DNA from: Balanoglossus misakiensis
Lineage: Eukaryota > Hemichordata
Assembly (NCBI GenBank): GCA_040954595.2
Contig: CM082583.2
Location: 12,090,001-12,154,000 of the forward strand
Direction: 5' to 3'
DNA length: 64,000 nucleotides
Notes under the pieces: generated by a model
Told to the model about the DNA's origin: nothing
The model's input: only the letters and a program-made list of their open reading frames with translations
Database searches by the model: none
Program-made: the position numbers and the translations under genes
In this document: piece after piece, positions 10,477-24,900 of the stretch
Layout: each line of letters opens with the position of its first letter
Numbering within the stretch: position 1 is the first letter of the stretch

Positions 10477-13400
10477 GCAAACAAAATAATTAGACTTGGT
10501 ATAAAACCAGTAAAATGTTACATTTCCCACGCCCATGAGCACATTTCATAGGTGTTCATTATACAAGGCTGAATTTACATATGTGCTTGCTTTGGGAACT
10601 GTTAGTTATTCATGAATATGCATATGTTCGATTCACCAACTGATGAGAGAAAGCGCATGCACAAACAAGACAAGTACACGACAAGAAAAATGCATGCTTT
10701 TTATAACTTTGAAAGAAAGAGCAGTGACGTAACCAATTTGCGCTACACAATGTCAATCGCAGTATTGTCCATCTTTTACAAAGGGTTTGGATTAAAATTT
10801 ACATTTTGTTGACGCCATCCCCCAAAATTGGGGTTGTGCAGGACTTTGCATCGGCGCTGAATCGACATGGTATATTTGAACATTTGATCTCAATGTGATA
10901 TCATACTAGCAACCTCGAAACGGTTCATATTTTTTCTGCATCGATCGACACATCCCACCACACCTTTGGTCGCCTGCAGTACGAGACATAGTAGATTCTG
11001 TGTAAAAGAGTTTCGTGTCTCAAGACTAGTTATTTAGAACAATGACGTTCCGCTATCATCGAAATCAACTGGTACGCCAATGAAATGTCGAATCTACTAG
11101 TATTTACCTATCTCGCTTGACTTGCTCAAACTCTATGGGCAAGAAACACACGAACAGTATTGAGAACATTCATAAAGACAAAAAACACCAAACGACTAGT
11201 GGGCTAGTCTGCTATCTCACTGATGTCATCTATGAGAATTTTAAGTAGTTTGGAGTTTACAAGAGAGGTTTCTTACCTTTTACAGCGAGTGGCAACGGGT
11301 GACTAATATAAACGAAACACAGTCAGCATATCTTTTATATGCAGTTAGTAATTAATATGCATGATAGACAGGACAAAAGGGTCTGTATAGTCCTTTGTGT
11401 TCTCGTATCCGGAGCCGCCAATTATTGCGGGATGACTGGCATCAGGCTCTGGTTTGTGTGTCCTTCGAACTCGGTACTTGACTAAGTAATGTGTAAGATA
11501 TGATAGTCATTATAAGGCCAAAAATTAAGAAATGTTTCTGGTCAGGCCTTTCTTTTAAAAAATGGTGCGGTTAATGTCTTAGTTCGTGGTTAGAGCATCG
11601 GATTGCTTCTCCCCACCAAGGAGTAATGGGTACCCGGTAGGACGGAGATTGTTATGTGTAATTAAAAATAAATTTTACATTATAATTGTTATCTAACTAC
11701 ATGTACCTGAAAGCACACAAAAGAAACATTGAAAAACACAACGCGCAAAATGTGTGCATCCGGCATTTGTTTCAACATGTCCGTATATACTTAATTTTTG
11801 TCTTTGTTATTCAGGAAAGTCATTTTCGCAGTGTATAATAACTCACGTGTTTGTTTCCGAAAATAACCGTCCCTCAAGTACAGCACAAGTGGCCGAATAA
11901 AAATCCACGGTCCATTGAGCTGGACATCGCTCCAATGCAATTTTACGCCGCCCTTTCATTTAGTACAGACGCGGTGTTACAATAATTCTGAAACAAGGAG
12001 CTGCTCTCGTCTTCTAGGCTGTGGCTATAGGAAAACAAAAATCAGTTTATTACATTCATCGTGTAGTCAACTTACCAATGAAGTTGTAATAAAAACAGTG
12101 ATTATTAAACCGCTATGTTATCTGAAGAACGAACAATGCTGTTGCTATAATGGCACTGTCTTCAATGGTCCACGCTTCAGAGGCGATCATTTGTCTGTCG
12201 GTTTTATCTATGTTTACTTTTTGTTTCTCTCTGTTGCCGATCGTCATAAAGTCTACGCCCACCGGCTTACGTCATTGCCGTGTTTTGTGGGGAGCTTTGG
12301 TTTATGCGCATGTTTTAGCTGTGCAGTGACAATAAACGGTCATCTTTCACTGTTTGTTACTCCACAGTATTCTAATTACCTCTGACGGACAGTAGCGCAT
12401 AGCGCCAGCAGTGTTTAGTATCCGACGTCGTTGTTATGGGGGAAATGCGGGAACATTGAGCGGTGATGGATATATTTAAGTTACCTTCTAAGTCCTTTGA
12501 GTACCGGTGGAGCTAAACTTGATTGCGTTGTAATCTTTCTCGAGTGGCGTACGTGAGTTTGACGGCTTGTTGGGGCAACCTGAGCTGCGCGGAGAGGTAA
12601 CCGCGATCGAACTGCGCCCCCAAGGTCAATGGGTGACTGAATTTACTGGAGGAACTCGACAACTGGTGGCTTCATTTAACACCTGGTCTGACGTACATGT
12701 CACGAAGAGACGATTTCGTGTCCTTCACGCAATACATGCGACCAAAATACCGACGGGCATTTAACCAGTGGCTGTCAAAGCTTGCGCGAATGACATGGAA
12801 ATGACACGCGGTCATTTGCCGCCACTGTGATTGAAAGGACCCTTTGTGCCAGTGTGTTGGGAGACTGTAGAAAAGAACTGTGACCAGAGCCCAGGATTGT
12901 TCGCGCAAGGATTTAATCTGTCAGTCTGACAAGTCATACATGTGTGAGACCCTATTCCGAATACACTGTACGACTCTTCTGTACAAGGTGAGTGTCTGTC
13001 ATAGATTTGTGTGCCACCATTCTCCGAGCGCCGCGCTCACAAGAGCTCGTGTTTGAGTTCGGTATTGTTATAACAACCTGTTCGTGTTGCTAGGAACTAG
13101 TCATCGCCATCTTCTCTGACCACCACTAGAGTCCCAACTCTACGATTGTCATATTTGAATCTTGAAGAGAAAAAAACCCGCGAGGACCAAACTATAAAAC
13201 TGTATAGCCGCGGGTTTGAAAAGCGAATAGGTTTGGGCACTTTATTCTATTATGACGTGCTCGTTGACTGCCTGGAGCGTAGTGTTTGTGTACATTCGCC
13301 CCGGGCCGTTTCTATACACTAGAATTTTCTTTCTTTCAATTCTTGTGTTTACCCACGTTACCTGTCGTCGGAGTCTGAGTAACCAAAATCCAAGCGTGGA

Positions 13401-15933
13401 ACGCACGGCCAGCCAAGATCGATAGATAATGAATAGGGAATTATTTAGTCATATTTTTTGGAGGAAAAGCCGATAAGCGATGTGCGTGGGGGTTTTTGTG
13501 TCTAGTAATTAAGACAGGGAATATTCCATTAAAACGTTGATTAGATAATTTCACTGCATGTACTCAATACAATGTCTTCGCACTGACAAAGACTTGGTGG
13601 TCATTTTTATTGAAGTGGGCCGCGTACGTGGCCCATACCCTTGCATATCTGCACGTTAATCGGTGTTCTCTGGCCTTTAGTCGGCAATATCGATTTTTTC
13701 CGGGTCATTGAAATTCTCCAGTGCTTACCTTAGAGACAGTCAACACAGACGTTTTCGAATACATGTACCATACTCTGTTTTGCAATTTCTTTATGCTCCT
13801 GCAAATTCACATCAAAAGGGATTTCTCAGCTAACCCTTTCCATTAAATCGAAATGTACCCCCCCCCCACCGAATCCGTCCGAAACTGAGAAATACATTTG
13901 CACGCGGGCATTCTCCGAAGCCCATAAAGTGATAAATAATTACTTCTGTCCGAGGCCCTGCTCGCCCGACCTTTACTCGGTGAGGAACACACTGTAGACT
14001 AAACGTGACAGGGGTGGATTCCGTAAACTATTGTGGCAACACCCCCCCCCCTCCCATACCCCAGCTAACTGGACAGAAATACGATAGCGCGTCAGGGTTT
14101 CAGCTGACGACCTGTGAAATGTTTTCGAGTTACCGACCACTTGGTAGCCAACAAACAACGCAACCTGTATCGCGCTGGACCTTGTGATTGCTCGGCTGTC
14201 TTCGACGTTGTGTCGAAGTGCCACAACTGGTCGTAAGTATTGACTTGTTTGGGCGTTTCGGGAATATATCGGGCTCTTGGTGTCCTAACTTATTGAATAA
14301 TCGTCTTTGTTGACAGAAGTCAATGTTTGCGACCGGGCTTGTCTACAAAAGGTATCCTTTTTTCAATGTTACCCCTTAGTGTGTGTTCGTCAGCTCTCTT
14401 GGGTTTTGTCGCTCAGCACATAGGCATTACACTCGGTGACAACAACGAATTTCGCACCAGACGCAAATACCGTAAGGCTCAGACAAAGCTTTGAGGGGTG
14501 GCTGTCTTTGCTTTTACTACCGAAGTATTTTGCTGCAGAGTGTGTTTTTTTCGCTGGAATAGATTTGTCTCCACGCCGACATAAAATCAACTTTGTAACT
14601 CCGAGAATTACAATAGTATTTTTTTACTGATGTCGTCAATATACAGGTTATACGGTCCGGTGATCTGCTGATTTCTACTGGTGCCAAACCAGTACTGTTT
14701 TGTGTAAAACGTTTCCAGGTAGATGTATCTAGGTAAACGTCAGTTGCTGGTAATAGATTTGTTAAGTATACGGTGTCGAGTTTATGTACTCGTAACGCAC
14801 GCAGAAAGTACGACCTATTACCTTACAACAACAAAACGTCCCCATACACACGCCGTCACGTACGGAGAGGCCCTTGCACCGACGCCATTACATCACTTGC
14901 ATTTACGAACAATGATTGCATTTTCCAGGCGCGCGTTTTCTATGACGCCTGCAACAGCGCGGATTAAACGGATGAAGCGGTTTAGCGCACTGAATTCCCC
15001 TCGATGAAATCTGCGCTGCCCCCGACGCAAGTTTTTTGAACTTCGACCCTAGAAGCATGTTGGGGCTGGCTCGGCGCTCGGGGTGTCACTTCGCCTTCTA
15101 TACCAGGGGAATGCCGCAACAAAGAGAAACAGCAAGGCAGGCTTTACTCAGACAAAAAGCGGCGATTTAATACCCCTTTTAACATGCTATTCTGCGGAAT
15201 TTCTGCCCTTACTTTTTGACGCGAGTGACCCACAAACTCCTGGGAGACGGACACTAAAGATTATTGCGTCACTGGTGTTGAAAACTTGTAACATAAGACG
15301 GGAAAAGTCGAAGTCGGTAATCTTTTCTCTGAAGCGCTGGGTGACCTGCAATTTCTGTTCATAACACTTTCTCGTATTATGTATAAAGTGGGCCATAATC
15401 GGATGTGTGTTTGGAAACTACTGCAAAGTCTGGTTCCATTCTGTGGTGTTGACACAGGGGACTGAAGTTAAATTATTCATAGCAAGGTACAGAAATTGAA
15501 AGGCTTTCCTGAGACTGGGAACCGATTCCACCACCTTAGCACTGACGTCAATAAAAAGCATCCTAATCGATGCATCTAAACACAAAACTTTTTATTTATT
15601 GACAACAGAAAGAAAGGCACGGTCACGTTTTTCTCCCATTCTACCTGTAATTACACAAAGACTATTCACCCGTGACCGCAACTTCTACTTTCTAACTGAC
15701 CGTTCTAATTTACCTGTAGAACATCGATTACCACAAAATAGGGCCACGGGTGCCGGGGCACGGATATTTGCCGATCAAGTTGAATTTGAAACGCCCAATC
15801 TATTGTTCTGCAGGCAACCAAACCGAGACCTCACATATTTTTCCTCCATTTCCGCGTGCCATGGTAACGCTGTTTTGAACGAGGGGACTCCGGTCTGGTT
15901 TGAAAGACACGGGTTAAGAAACAAAACGGATGT
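10477..15933. other. 5.5-kb region with no recognisable gene
   Basis: No protein family, RNA gene or repeat was recognised. The longest open frame (11915-12385, +, 156 aa) is cysteine-rich by chance composition and has no familiar motif. Strong-looking donor sites on the plus strand (AAG|GTGAGT near 12987 and GTAAGT near 14231) could belong to non-coding 5' exons, and a minus-strand donor AAAG|GTAAGA near 11276 could belong to a 5' UTR exon of the HNMT-like gene, but none is supported by a coding partner. Short C runs occur at about 13858 and 14041. Confidence 0.5.
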
Positions 15934-18900
15934 AATAGAACATGAAAATCATCCAAAAATGACAATTTTTCGACTTTGCGAATTTTCAAAATTTCTTCAT
16001 TTTTTTCGAAAAAATCATGGGTTATAGCTCATGAAAATCATCAAAAAATGACAATTTTTCGACTTTGCGAATTTTCAAAATTTCGACATTTTTTGAAAAA
16101 AATCATGGGTTATAGCTCATGAAAATCATCCAAAAATGACATTTTTCGACTTTGCGAATTTTCAAAATTTCGACATTTTTTGAAAAAAATCATGGGTTAT
16201 AACTCATGAAAATCATCCAAAAATGAGAATTTTTCGACTTTGCGAATTTTCAAAATTTCGACATTTTTTGAAAAAAATCATGGGTTATAGCTCATGAAAA
16301 TCATCCAAAAATGACAATTTTTCGACTTTGCGAATTTTCAAAATTTCTTCATTTTTTCGAAAAATCATGGGATATAGCTCATGAAAATCAACCAGAAATG
16401 ACAATTTTTCGACTTTGCGAATTTTCAAAATTTCTTCATTTTTTCGAAAAAATCATGGGTTATAGCTCATGAAAATCATCCAGAAATGACAATTTTTAGA
16501 CTTTGCGGAATTTCAAAATTTGGCCGATTTTTGAAAAAATCATGGGTTATAGCTCATGAAAATCATCCAAAAATGAGAATTTTTCGACTTTGCGGAATTT
16601 CAAAATTTGGCCGATTTTTGAAAAAATCATGGGTTATAGCTCATGAAAATCATCCAAAAATGAGAATTTTTCGACTTTGCGGAATTTCAAAATTTGGCCG
16701 ATTTTTGAAAAAATCATGGGTTATAGCTCATGAAAATCATCCAAAAATGAGAATTTTTCGACTTTGCGGAATTTCAAAATTTGGCCGATTTTTGAAAAAA
16801 TCATGGGTTATAGCTCATGAAAATCATCCAAAAATGAGAATTTTTCGACTTTGCGGAATTTCAAAATTTGGCCGATTTTTGAAAAAATCATGGGTTATAG
16901 CTCATGAAAATCATCCAAAAATGAGAATTTTTCGACTTTGCGGAATTTCAAAATTTGGCCGATTTTTGAAAAAATCATGGGTTATAGCTCATGAAAATCA
17001 TCCAAAAATGAGAATTTTTCGACTTTGCGGAATTTCAAAATTTGGCCGATTTTTGAAAAAATCATGGGTTATAGCTCATGAAAATCATCCAAAAATGAGA
17101 ATTTTTCGACTTTGCGGAATTTCAAAATTTGGCCGATTTTTGAAAAAATCATGGGTTATAGCTCATGAAAATCATCCAAAAATGAGAATTTTTCGACTTT
17201 GCGGAATTTCAAAATTTGGCCGATTTTTGAAAAAATCATGGGTTATAGCTCATGAAAATCATCCAAAAATGAGAATTTTTCGACTTTGCGGAATTTCAAA
17301 ATTTGGCCGATTTTTGAAAAAATCATGGGTTATAGCTCATGAAAATCATCCAAAAATGAGAATTTTTCGACTTTGCGGATTTCAAAATTTGGCCGATTTT
17401 TGAAAAAATCATGGGTTATAGCTCATGAAAATCATCCAAAAATGAGAATTTTTCGACTTTGCGGAATTTCAAAATTTGGCCGATTTTTGAAAAAATCATG
17501 GGTTATAGCTCATGAAAATCATCCAGAAATGACAATTTTTCGACTTTGCGAATTTTCAAAATTTCTTCATTTTTTCGAAAAAATCATGGGTTATAGCTCA
17601 TGAAAATCATCCAGAAATGACAATTTTTCGACTTTGCGAATTTTCAAAATTTCTTCATATTTTCGAAAAAATCATGGGTTATAGCTCATGAAAATCAACC
17701 AGAAATGACAATTTTTCGACTTTGCGAATTTTCAAAATTTCTTCATTTTTTCGAAAAATCATGGGTTATAGCTCATGAAAATCATCCAAAAATGAGAATT
17801 TTTCGACTTTGCGGAATTTCAAAATTTGGCCGATTTTTGAAAAAATCATGGGTTATAGCTCATGAAAATCATCCAAAAATGAGAATTTTTCGACTTTGCG
17901 GAATTTCAAAATTTGGCCGATTTTTGAAAAAATCATGGGTTATAGCTCATGAAAATCATCCAAAAATGAGAATTTTTCGACTTTGCGGAATTTCAAAATT
18001 TGGCCGATTTTTGAAAAAATCATGGGTTATAGCTCATGAAAATCATCCAAAAATGAGAATTTTTCGACTTTGCGGAATTTCAAAATTTGGCCGATTTTTG
18101 AAAAAATCATGGGTTATAGCTCATGAAAATCATCCAAAAATGAGAATTTTTCGACTTTGCGGAATTTCAAAATTTGGCCGATTTTTGAAAAAATCATGGG
18201 TTATAGCTCATGAAAATCATCCAAAAATGAGAATTTTTCGACTTTGCGGAATTTCAAAATTTGGCCGATTTTTGAAAAAATCATGGGTTATAGCTCATGA
18301 AAATCATCCAAAAATGAGAATTTTTCGACTTTGCGGAATTTCAAAATTTGGCCGATTTTTGAAAAAATCATGGGTTATAGCTCATGAAAATCATCCAAAA
18401 ATGAGAATTTCTCGACTTTGCGGAATTTCAAAATTTGGCCGATTTTTGAAAAAATCATGGGTTATAGCTCATGAAAATCATCCAAAAATGAGAATTTCTC
18501 GACTTAGCGGAATTTCAAAATTTGGCCGATTTTTGAAAAAATCATGGGTTATAGCTCATGAAAATCATCCAAAAATGAGAATTTCTCGACTTTGCGGAAT
18601 TTCAAAATTTGGCCGATTTTTGAAAAAATCATGGGTTATAGCTCATGAAAATCATCCAAAAATGAGAATTTTTCGACTTTGCGGAATTTCAAAATTTGGC
18701 CGATTTTTGAAAAAATCATGGGTTATAGCTCATGAAAATCATCCAAAAATGAGAATTTTTCGACTTTGCGGAATTTCAAAATTTGGCCGATTTTTGAAAA
18801 AATCATGGGTTATAGCTCATGAAAATCATCCAAAAATGAGAATTTTTCGACTTTGCGGAATTTCAAAATTTGGCCGATTTTTGAAAAAATCATGGGTTAT

Positions 18901-21900
18901 AGCTCATGAAAATCATCCAAAAATGAGAATTTTTCGACTTTGCGGAATTTCAAAATTTGGCCGATTTTTGAAAAAATCATGGGTTATAGCTCATGAAAAT
19001 CATCCAAAAATGAGAATTTTTCGACTTTGCGGAATTTCAAAATTTGGCCGATTTTTGAAAAAATCATGGGTTATAGCTCATGAAAATCATCCAAAAATGA
19101 GAATTTTTCGACTTTGCGGAATTTCAAAATTTGGCCGATTTTTGAAAAAATCATGGGTTATAGCTCATGAAAATCATCCAAAAATGAGAATTTCTCGACT
19201 TTGCGGAATTTCAAAATTTGGCCGATTTTTGAAAAAATCATGGGTTATAGCTCATGAAAATCATCCAAAAATGAGAATTTCTCGACTTTGCGGAATTTCA
19301 AAATTTGGCCGATTTTTGAAAAAATCATGGGTTATAGCTCATGAAAATCATCCAAAAATGAGAATTTCTCGACTTTGCGGAATTTCAAAATTTGGCCGAT
19401 TTTTGAAAAAATCATGGGTTATAGCTCATGAAAATCATCCAAAAATGAGAATTTCTCGACTTTGCGGAATTTCAAAATTTGGCCGATTTTTGAAAAAATC
19501 ATGGGTTATAGCTCATGAAAATCATCCAAAAATGAGAATTTTTCGACTTTGCGGAATTTCAAAATTTGGCCGATTTTTGAAAAAATCATGGGTTATAGCT
19601 CATGAAAATCATCCAAAAATGAGAATTTTTCGACTTTGCGGAATTTCAAAATTTGGCCGATTTTTGAAAAAATCATGGGTTATAGCTCATGAAAATCATC
19701 CAAAAATGAGAATTTTTCGACTTTGCGGAATTTCAAAATTTGGCCGATTTTTGAAAAAATCATGGGTTATAGCTCATGAAAATCATCCAAAAATGACAAT
19801 TTTTCGACTTTGCGAATTTTCAAAATTTCTTCATATTTTCGAAAAAATCATGGGTTATAGCTCATGAAAATCAACCAAAAATGAGAATTTTTCGACTTTG
19901 CGGAATTTCAAAATTTGGCCGATTTTTGAAAAAATCATGGGTTATAGCTCATGAAAATCATCCAAAAATGAGAATTTTTCGACTTTGCGGAATTTCAAAA
20001 TTTGGCCGATTTTTGAAAAAATCATGGGTTATAGCTCATGAAAATCATTCAAAAATGAGAATTTCTCGACTTTGCGGAATTTCAAAATTTGGCCGATTTT
20101 TGAAAAAATCATGGGTTATAGCTCATGAAAATCATCCAAAAATGAGAATTTCTCGACTTTGCGGAATTTCAAAATTTGGCCGATTTTTGAAAAAATCATG
20201 GGTTATAGCTCATGAAAATCATCCAAAAATGAGAATTTCTCGACTTTGCGGAATTTCAAAATTTGGCCGATTTTTGAAAAAATCATGGGTTATAGCTCAT
20301 GAAAATCATCCAAAAATGAGAATTTTTCGACTTTGCGGAATTTCAAAATTTGGCCGATTTTTGAAAAAATCATGGGTTATAGCTCATGAAAATCATCCAA
20401 AAATGAGAATTTTTCGACTTTGCGGAATTTCAAAATTTGGCCGATTTTTGAAAAAATCATGGGTTATAGCTCATGAAAATCATCCAAAAATGAGAATTTT
20501 TCGACTTTGCGGAATTTCAAAATTTGGCCGATTTTTGAAAAAATCATGGGTTATAGCTCATGAAAATCATCCAAAAATGAGAATTTTTCGACTTTGCGGA
20601 ATTTCAAAATTTGGCCGATTTTTGAAAAAATCATGGGTTATAGCTCATGAAAATCATCCAAAAATGAGAATTTTTCGACTTTGCGGAATTTCAAAATTTG
20701 GCCGATTTTTGAAAAAATCATGGGTTATAGCTCATGAAAATCATCCAAAAATGAGAATTTTTCGACTTTGCGGAATTTCAAAATTTGGCCGATTTTTGAA
20801 AAAATCATGGGTTATAGCTCATGAAAATCATCCAAAAATGAGAATTTTTCGACTTTGCGGAATTTCAAAATTTGGCCGATTTTTGAAAAAATCATGGGTT
20901 ATAGCTCATGAAAATCATCCAAAAATGAGAATTTTTCGACTTTGCGGAATTTCAAAATTTGGCCGATTTTTGAAAAAATCATGGGTTATAGCTCATGAAA
21001 ATCATCCAAAAATGAGAATTTTTCGACTTTGCGGAATTTCAAAATTTGGCCGATTTTTGAAAAAATCATGGGTTATAGCTCATGAAAATCATCCAAAAAT
21101 GAGAATTTTTCGACTTTGCGGAATTTCAAAATTTGGCCGATTTTTGAAAAAATCATGGGTTATAGCTCATGAAAATCATCCAAAAATGAGAATTTTTCGA
21201 CTTTGCGGAATTTCAAAATTTGGCCGATTTTTGAAAAAATCATGGGTTATAGCTCATGAAAATCATCCAAAAATGAGAATTTTTCGACTTTGCGGAATTT
21301 CAAAATTTGGCCGATTTTTGAAAAAATCATGGGTTATAGCTCATGAAAATCATCCAAAAATGAGAATTTTTCGACTTTGCGGAATTTCAAAATTTGGCCG
21401 ATTTTTGAAAAAATCATGGGTTATAGCTCATGAAAATCATCCAAAAATGAGAATTTTTCGACTTTGCGGAATTTCAAAATTTGGCCGATTTTTGAAAAAA
21501 TCATGGGTTATAGCTCATGAAAATCATCCAAAAATGAGAATTTTTCGACTTTGCGGAATTTCAAAATTTGGCCGATTTTTGAAAAAATCATGGGTTATAG
21601 CTCATGAAAATCATCCAAAAATGAGAATTTTTCGACTTTGCGGAATTTCAAAATTTGGCCGATTTTTGAAAAAATCATGGGTTATAGCTCATGAAAATCA
21701 TCCAAAAATGAGAATTTTTCGACTTTGCGGAATTTCAAAATTTGGCCGATTTTTGAAAAAATCATGGGTTATAGCTCATGAAAATCATCCAAAAATGAGA
21801 ATTTTTCGACTTTGCGGAATTTCAAAATTTGGCCGATTTTTGAAAAAATCATGGGTTATAGCTCATGAAAATCATCCAAAAATGAGAATTTTTCGACTTT

Positions 21901-24900
21901 GCGGAATTTCAAAATTTGGCCGATTTTTGAAAAAATCATGGGTTATAGCTCATGAAAATCATCCAAAAATGAGAATTTTTCGACTTTGCGGAATTTCAAA
22001 ATTTGGCCGATTTTTGAAAAAACCATGGGTTATAGCTCATGAAAATCATCCAAAAATGAGAATTTTTCGACTTTGCGGAATTTCAAAATTTGGCCGATTT
22101 TTGAAAAAATCATGGGTTATAGCTCATGAAAATCATCCAAAAATGAGAATTTTTCGACTTTGCGGAATTTCAAAATTTGGCCGATTTTTGAAAAAATCAT
22201 GGGTTATAGCTCATGAAAATCATCCAAAAATGAGAATTTTTCGACTTTGCGGAATTTCAAAATTTGGCCGATTTTTGAAAAAATCATGGGTTATAGCTCA
22301 TGAAAATCATCCAAAAATGAGAATTTTTCGACTTTGCGGAATTTCAAAATTTGGCCGATTTTTGAAAAAATCATGGGTTATAGCTCATGAAAATCATCCA
22401 AAAATCAGAATTTTTCGACTTTGCGGAATTTCAAAATTTGGCCGATTTTTGAAAAAATCATGGGTTATAGCTCATGAAAATCATCCAAAAATGAGAATTT
22501 TTCGACTTTGCGGAATTTCAAAATTTGGCCGATTTTTGAAAAAATCATGGGTTATAGCTCATGAAAATCATCCAAAAATGAGAATTTTTCGACTTTGCGG
22601 AATTTCAAAATTTGGCCGATTTTTGAAAAAATCATGGGTTATAGCTCATGAAAATCATCCAAAAATGAGAATTTTTCGACTTTGCGGAATTTCAAAATTT
22701 GGCCGATTTTTGAAAAAATCATGGGTTATAGCTCATGAAAATCATCCAAAAATGAGAATTTTTCGACTTTGCGGAATTTCAAAATTTGGCCGATTTTTGA
22801 AAAAATCATGGGTTATAGCTCATGAAAATCATCCAAAAATGAGAATTTTTCGACTTTGCGGAATTTCAAAATTTGGCCGATTTTTGAAAAAATCATGGGT
22901 TATAGCTCATGAAAATCATCCAAAAATGAGAATTTTTCGACTTTGCGGAATTTCAAAATTTGGCCGATTTTTGAAAAAATCATGGGTTATAGCTCATGAA
23001 AATCATCCAAAAATGAGAATTTTTCGACTTTGCGGAATTTCAAAATTTGGCCGATTTTTGAAAAAATCATGGGTTATAGCTCATGAAAATCATCCAAAAA
23101 TGAGAATTTTTCGACTTTGCGGAATTTCAAAATTTGGCCGATTTTTGAAAAAATCATGGGTTATAGCTCATGAAAATCATCCAAAAATGAGAATTTTTCG
23201 ACTTTGCGGAATTTCAAAATTTGGCCGATTTTTGAAAAAATCATGGGTTATAGCTCATGAAAATCATCCAAAAATGAGAATTTTTCGACTTTGCGGAATT
23301 TCAAAATTTGGCCGATTTTTGAAAAAATCATGGGTTATAGCTCATGAAAATCATCCAAAAATGAGAATTTTTCGACTTTGCGGAATTTCAAAATTTGGCC
23401 GATTTTTGAAAAAATCATGGGTTATAGCTCATGAAAATCATCCAAAAATGAGAATTTTTCGACTTTGCGGAATTTCAAAATTTGGCCGATTTTTGAAAAA
23501 ATCATGGGTTATAGCTCATGAAAATCATCCAAAAATGAGAATTTTTCGACTTTGCGGAATTTCAAAATTTGGCCGATTTTTGAAAAAATCATGGGTTATA
23601 GCTCATGAAAATCATCCAAAAATGAGAATTTTTCGACTTTGCGGAATTTCAAAATTTGGCCGATTTTTGAAAAAATCATGGGTTATAGCTCATGAAAATC
23701 ATCCAAAAATGAGAATTTTTCGACTTTGCGGAATTTCAAAATTTGGCCGATTTTTGAAAAAATCATGGGTTATAGCTCATGAAAATCATCCAAAAATGAG
23801 AATTTCTCGACTTTGCGGAATTTCAAAATTTGGCCGATTTTTGAAAAAATCATGGGTTATAGCTCATGAAAATCATCCAAAAATGAGAATTTTTCGACTT
23901 TGCGGAATTTCAAAATTTGGCCGATTTTTGAAAAAATCATGGGTTATAGCTCATGAAAATCATCCAAAAATGAGAATTTTTCGACTTTGCGGAATTTCAA
24001 AATTTGGCCGATTTTTGAAAAAATCATGGGTTATAGCTCATGAAAATCATCCAAAAATGAGAATTTTTCGACTTTGCGGAATTTCAAAATTTGGCCGATT
24101 TTTGAAAAAATCATGGGTTATAGCTCATGAAAATCATCCAAAAATGAGAATTTTTCGACTTTGCGGAATTTCAAAATTTGGCCGATTTTTGAAAAAATCA
24201 TGGGTTATAGCTCATGAAAATCATCCAAAAATGAGAATTTTTCGACTTTGCGGAATTTCAAAATTTGGCCGATTTTTGAAAAAATCATGGGTTATAGCTC
24301 ATGAAAATCATCCAAAAATGAGAATTTTTCGACTTTGCGGAATTTCAAAATTTGGCCGATTTTTGAAAAAATCATGGGTTATAGCTCATGAAAATCATCC
24401 AAAAATGAGAATTTTTCGACTTTGCGGAATTTCAAAATTTGGCCGATTTTTGAAAAAATCATGGGTTATAGCTCATGAAAATCATCCAAAAATGAGAATT
24501 TTCGACTTTGCGGAATTTCAAAATTTGGCCGATTTTTGAAAAAATCATGGGTTATAGCTCATGAAAATCATCCAAAAATGAGAATTTTTCGACTTTGCGG
24601 AATTTCAAAATTTGGCCGATTTTTGAAAAAATCATGGGTTATAGCTCATGAAAATCATCCAAAAATGAGAATTTTTCGACTTTGCGGAATTTCAAAATTT
24701 GGCCGATTTTTGAAAAAATCATGGGTTATAGCTCATGAAAATCATCCAAAAATGAGAATTTTTCGACTTTGCGGAATTTCAAAATTTGGCCGATTTTTGA
24801 AAAAATCATGGGTTATAGCTCATGAAAATCATCCAAAAATGAGAATTTTTCGACTTTGCGGAATTTCAAAATTTGGCCGATTTTTGAAAAAATCATGGGT

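Noticed and set aside
11915-12385. 156-codon plus-strand frame
   Set aside because: It has no recognisable motif, no good start context or splice partners, and the length is within chance expectation for 64 kb.
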